From assembly GCA_009783135.1 (NCBI GenBank), contig WRHS01000047.1:1-9335 (forward strand): DNA of 9,335 nt, written 5' to 3'. The notes beneath the pieces are model-generated. The model was not told the origin of the DNA and did no database searches. It was given only the letters and a program-made list of their open reading frames with translations. This document shows positions 6,550 through 9,335 of this stretch, piece by piece (the first letter of the stretch is position 1; each line of letters starts with the position of its first letter). A program made the translations under genes and the position numbers. Origin of the DNA: Dehalococcoidia bacterium. GTDB taxonomy: Bacteria > Chloroflexota > Dehalococcoidia > Dehalococcoidales > UBA1222.

Positions 6550-7236
6550 ATGTTTAGGGATCAAAAGGTCGGGGCTATTATTGTTGCTGCCGGTAGCGGA
6601 GAGCGCATGGGCGGTATTGATAAGATATTTGCGCCGCTTGGCGGGGTGACAGTGCTGGAGCACACAGTACAGGTATTTGAAAAATCTCCATATATCGATT
6701 TTATAACAGTGGTACTGAGAAAAGACAACCTAGAACATGGTATGAGCCTGTTATGCCCGAAAAACATAAGCAAACTCACCTCAATCTGTCAGGGAGGAAT
6801 GCGCCGTCAGGACTCAACACTGGCAGGGCTGAATGCATTACCGCAATGTCAGTGGGTACTAGTACATGACGGGGCGAGGCCTCTGCTCGATCAGGGTATA
6901 ATCCTAGATGGGCTGGAGGCAGCACAGGAGACAGGTGCGGCGGCAGCAGCAGTACCCGTAACAGATACCATCAAGCGCACCGACGAAGACGGATGTGTCA
7001 AAGAGACGCTGCAGCGGCAGTCCCTGTGGGCCGCTCAGACGCCGCAGGTATTCCGCTTTGATCTGATTGAAGCGGGATTCCGGCATGCAACCGACAGCGT
7101 TACTGATGACGTCGCGCTGGTGGAGGCACTGGGCATTAGAGTCAAACTTTTTAATGGCTCCTACGATAATATTAAATTGACTACGCCAACTGATTTGGTA
7201 TTGGCGCAGGCATTATGCCAACAAAAAGGAAACTGA
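6550..7236 (+). CDS. ispD: 2-C-methyl-D-erythritol 4-phosphate cytidylyltransferase
   Basis: 228 residues with the ATG at 6550. IspD joins CTP and MEP to give CDP-ME in the MEP route to isoprenoids, in the cytoplasm. The nucleotide-binding loop VAAGSGERMGGIDK (12-25) holds Arg19 and Lys25, matching the catalytic pair of the family. HDGARP (106-111) supplies the metal-binding Asp107, and NIKLTTPTD (207-215) the substrate-contacting Lys209. An in-frame ATG at 6478 lies inside radA and would add 24 residues without family similarity, so 6550 is preferred; GGAG (6536-6539) is 10 bases upstream. The gap after radA is 7 bases, so the two are cotranscribed. K-I-F replaces the more common K-Q-F/Y after the loop, a tolerated variant. 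Confidence 0.95.
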   Translation: MFRDQKVGAIIVAAGSGERMGGIDKIFAPLGGVTVLEHTVQVFEKSPYIDFITVVLRKDNLEHGMSLLCPKNISKLTSICQGGMRRQDSTLAGLNALPQCQWVLVHDGARPLLDQGIILDGLEAAQETGAAAAAVPVTDTIKRTDEDGCVKETLQRQSLWAAQTPQVFRFDLIEAGFRHATDSVTDDVALVEALGIRVKLFNGSYDNIKLTTPTDLVLAQALCQQKGN

Positions 7237-7237
7237 A

Positions 7238-7711
7238 ATGCGTATTGGTCAAGGATATGACGTGCATCGGTTAGCCTCAAACATACCACTGGTATTAGGG
7301 GGCATCAGCATTCCGCATCATCAGGGACTGGTAGGTTGGAGCGATGCCGATGTGTTGACGCACGCATTAATGGATGCTTTGCTTGGCGCAGCAGCACTGG
7401 GTGATATAGGCACTCATTTTCCGCCGGGAGATCCTAAGTATAAAGGTGTATCAAGCTTGTCGCTCTTGAGTGAAGTCGGGCAACTACTGAAAGAAAATGG
7501 CTATAAGGTTGGCAATGCCGATGTAACTATCGCGGCTGAACAGCCTAAGCTTGCGCCATACATTGATGCCATGCGTATTGCCTTAGCCGGTGCGCTGGGA
7601 TGTATGCCGGATGATATTGGCATACAAGCCACCACATCGGAGAAATTAGGGTTTGTGGGACGTGAAGAGGGTATGGTCGCTTGGGCAATCGCCGCCATCG
7701 AAAAAATCTGA
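7238..7711 (+). CDS. ispF: 2-C-methyl-D-erythritol 2,4-cyclodiphosphate synthase
   Basis: 157 residues, normal length. IspF cyclises CDP-ME 2-phosphate to MEcPP with release of CMP and acts as a homotrimer in the MEP pathway. Metal ligands D8 and H10 (GYDVHR, 6-11) and H42 (SDADVLTHA, 35-43) are all present. The conserved TTSEKLGFVGREEG (132-145) near the C-terminus is intact. Only one base separates its ATG from the ispD stop, and AAAAAGGA (7223-7230) inside the end of ispD is the ribosome binding site, so the two are translationally linked. IspE, the enzyme between these two steps, is not in this window. Confidence 0.97.
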   Translation: MRIGQGYDVHRLASNIPLVLGGISIPHHQGLVGWSDADVLTHALMDALLGAAALGDIGTHFPPGDPKYKGVSSLSLLSEVGQLLKENGYKVGNADVTIAAEQPKLAPYIDAMRIALAGALGCMPDDIGIQATTSEKLGFVGREEGMVAWAIAAIEKI

Positions 7712-7892
7712 AATGCACAAAGAGAAAGGTTGCGTTATTAGGTGTTGGTTAGGGGAATCCAAAAACGCGCCACAAGAGAAAACCACTCGCTATAGGTGTG
7801 CATGACAGAAGCGCTGTACAAATCACCGTTCCCGATCAGAATAGCGAAAGATAGAGCCTCTATTTGCGGAAATGAAAGCGACTCGTTTAACG
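7712..7892. other. Convergent intergenic region without a clear terminator
   Basis: 181 bases between the facing ends of ispF and the 441-residue gene. The only hairpin near either stop is ATAGA-GCC-TCTAT (7851-7863), followed by just three T, which is too weak to call. A 7-bp pair TCGCTAT/ATAGCGA flanks about 50 bases around 7788-7847. A 30-codon ORF at 7713-7805 has no ribosome binding site or recognisable content. Transcripts from the two sides may overlap here. Confidence 0.5.
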
Positions 7893-9218
7893 TCAGGATT
7901 CTTGATTTGTGATCTGTAACTCACCAAGGTCATGTTGTTGGTTAGCATCTTGGTCCTGTGGTGCTAACCACTGACTAATAACCTGCACAATCGGCTCAAG
8001 CGCATTTATATCATAACCGACATTGATAACATGTACGCTGTCTGGCAGGTCGGCTATGCCCAGTGGCTGCTTGACAGATGTAGGTGATGGTGACGATGAA
8101 GCAACAAGGCTCTCAGCCTCGGTACTTTGTACAGGTGCTACTTCTGGTGCTTCAGCTACATCCATTGTCGAAGAATCGGTCTCATCTGAAGGTTGCAGAT
8201 CTGCCGGTGGCTCTGTTTTTTGGGGCACAACAGTGCGCGAAATTACATAAGTCCCCAAACGAGGGTTAAATATCTTGTTGTTGAGAATGAGCCGCTCAAT
8301 ATGGTTAGCGTCATGCCAGTCGCATTCCTCCATGAAAGCAATTAGCATATCTGGGCGTGCCATGCAACAATAGTCCGCCAATAGTTTCAATTCATCAGCG
8401 TTCTCTCGCGCCAAATGAATTGTCGTATCAAGTATCGTCTCTGGTCGGCAAAACCCATACTTATAATGAAGTTGTTCTAAGTCCAGCCATTCCATGTTTT
8501 GATTTATTTGCTTAGCCTTACAGCGCACTTCATACCATTGAGATTTAACGCTAACGTATGCACCAAGCTTTTTTGAATGCACCAATACATCTGACATGAT
8601 AAAGGAAGCTTTTTGCAGGTAAGAAAAGGTCAGTTGGCGTCTTTGCTGTAACTCTGGAACATCTTCTTCGTACATGCCAGGGAAAAACTCTGCGTTTCTG
8701 TTATGTTCAACATCAAGCTCACACAAATCTACATCCCACGAGCAATCCGGGTTTAACAGGTGCAGTAATGCAAGAGTTCCCCAGCGCTTATAGCCTTCGC
8801 AAAACAGTGGCCTGAAAAAGGCCTTTACGACTTTCTGTGCTTCCAGTACAAAGCGCTCTTCATTGGTTTTGCCTTGCAATAAGTTAAACAGTGGACTATA
8901 CAAGGCGCTCATTAGGCTTTTGTCCGGTTCTAGTAAAAACCCATTGAGGCTACCGCTAACTTCAATAGCTTCTAGATTCATATCTTGTTTAATAAGCTTG
9001 CTGATATCGGCATAAGCATTTCCAAGCTCAGAAATACTCTCTATTTCCGTAGCGAAATACTCTTTGACAAAAGCATCACGCACGGTATCAAAATAGCGAT
9101 AAAACTCAGTGCGGATATCGCTAAGAATTACAGCACCATCCGCGTCAATCTTTATTTCTTGATGCTCAGCAATGAATTTTTTTAAATCCTCATACGCTTC
9201 AGACCATTTTAAAGCCAT
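7893..9218 (-). CDS. Unrecognised 441-residue cytoplasmic protein with disordered linker
   Basis: I do not recognise this family. There is no signal peptide and no membrane helix. Residues 1 to about 330 look like one or more mostly helical folded domains with many charged and aromatic residues and eight cysteines (140, 159, 166, 233, 257, 284, 285, 299), none in a clear zinc-finger spacing. Residues about 331-386 are rich in Pro, Ser, Thr, Glu and Ala and probably disordered. A short tail of more ordered character (about 387-420, LGIADLPDSVHVINVGYDIN) follows, then a Gln/Asp-rich end. The start is secure: GGAGG (9229-9225) is 6 bases before the ATG, and a promoter lies at 9282-9311. It stands alone, convergent with ispF. 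It appears somewhat more AT-rich than the clpC-ispF block by eye. It could be a lineage-specific regulatory or scaffold protein, but no function is supported. Confidence 0.8.
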   Translation of the reverse strand: MALKWSEAYEDLKKFIAEHQEIKIDADGAVILSDIRTEFYRYFDTVRDAFVKEYFATEIESISELGNAYADISKLIKQDMNLEAIEVSGSLNGFLLEPDKSLMSALYSPLFNLLQGKTNEERFVLEAQKVVKAFFRPLFCEGYKRWGTLALLHLLNPDCSWDVDLCELDVEHNRNAEFFPGMYEEDVPELQQRRQLTFSYLQKASFIMSDVLVHSKKLGAYVSVKSQWYEVRCKAKQINQNMEWLDLEQLHYKYGFCRPETILDTTIHLARENADELKLLADYCCMARPDMLIAFMEECDWHDANHIERLILNNKIFNPRLGTYVISRTVVPQKTEPPADLQPSDETDSSTMDVAEAPEVAPVQSTEAESLVASSSPSPTSVKQPLGIADLPDSVHVINVGYDINALEPIVQVISQWLAPQDQDANQQHDLGELQITNQES

Positions 9219-9243
9219 TTTTATCCTCCACTTTTAACATATT

Positions 9244-9292
9244 AAAGATATGCGGTAGCACATCCAGTGTGACGATTGCTAATTATATCTTT
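9244..9292. repeat. Nested inverted repeat in the leader of the 441-residue gene
   Basis: Outer arms AAAGATAT (9244-9251) and ATATCTTT (9285-9292), inner arms TAGCA (9256-9260) and TGCTA (9277-9281), with a 4/3-base internal loop and a 16-base centre. An alternative inner pair CACA/TGTG (9259-9262/9268-9271) also exists. It overlaps the -10 box and covers the predicted transcription start, so it could be an operator; a transcript starting near 9275 would contain only one side of it. Confidence 0.45.
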
Positions 9293-9311
9293 TTAGCCAG
9301 AAACTTTCCAA
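9282..9311 (-). promoter_or_regulatory. Promoter of the 441-residue gene
   Basis: On the minus strand: TTGGAA (9311-9306), 18-base spacer, TATAAT (9287-9282), the -10 being perfect and the -35 matching 4 of 6. Transcription would begin near 9275, about 57 bases before the ATG. A second TATAAT (9330-9325) could belong to another promoter whose -35 is outside the window. Confidence 0.65.
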
Positions 9312-9335
9312 TGACATAATGCCTATTATAGTGAC

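Noticed and set aside
7713..7805. 30-codon ORF after ispF with three cysteines
   Set aside because: No ribosome binding site, no recognisable motif, and its length is expected by chance between convergent genes.
7851..7865. Hairpin ATAGA-GCC-TCTAT as a terminator between ispF and the convergent gene
   Set aside because: Five mostly A/T pairs and only three following T; too weak to call in either direction.

Overview
The window reads as a chromosomal segment from a bacterium, most plausibly a Chloroflexota member of the Dehalococcoidia. This is an inference from the style of the ClpC, RadA, IspD and IspF proteins and from the compact clpC-radA-ispD-ispF order, recalled rather than searched. 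All genes have ordinary bacterial start sites and several have near-consensus -35/-10 promoters. The lipobox-bearing cytochromes show that exported proteins are lipid-anchored.

Layout. The left edge (1-79, minus) holds the first 26 codons of an IS110-type transposase running out of the window. About 170 bp upstream of it is structured sequence that could be the element's non-coding left end, possibly with a bridge RNA. From 470 to 508 lies a very strong symmetrical terminator. It closes a minus-strand three-gene respiratory cluster (2233 to 535): a six-helix di-heme cytochrome b, a 93-residue di-heme c-type lipoprotein, and a 138-residue di-heme c-type lipoprotein with its own consensus promoter. 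A 325-bp divergent region (2234-2558) carries promoters in both directions. On the plus strand follow clpC (2559-5042, closed by a terminator), radA (5148-6542), ispD (6550-7236) and ispF (7238-7711); the last three are tightly packed. Facing them is an unrecognised 441-residue minus-strand gene (9218-7893) with its own promoter and a nested palindrome in its leader.

How the genes fit together. The plus-strand block is housekeeping: ClpC unfolds proteins for ClpP, RadA works on branched DNA intermediates in recombination, and IspD and IspF are two steps of the MEP isoprenoid pathway. The minus-strand cluster looks like a small membrane electron-transfer module in which cytochrome b exchanges electrons with quinones and passes them to, or takes them from, two surface-anchored c-type cytochromes. 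No catalytic subunit is present, so substrate and direction are unknown. The most interesting feature is that both lipoproteins have one normal CX2CH site plus one stretched site (CX5CH in one, CX4CH in the other), and each has exactly four histidines, the number needed for two bis-histidine hemes.
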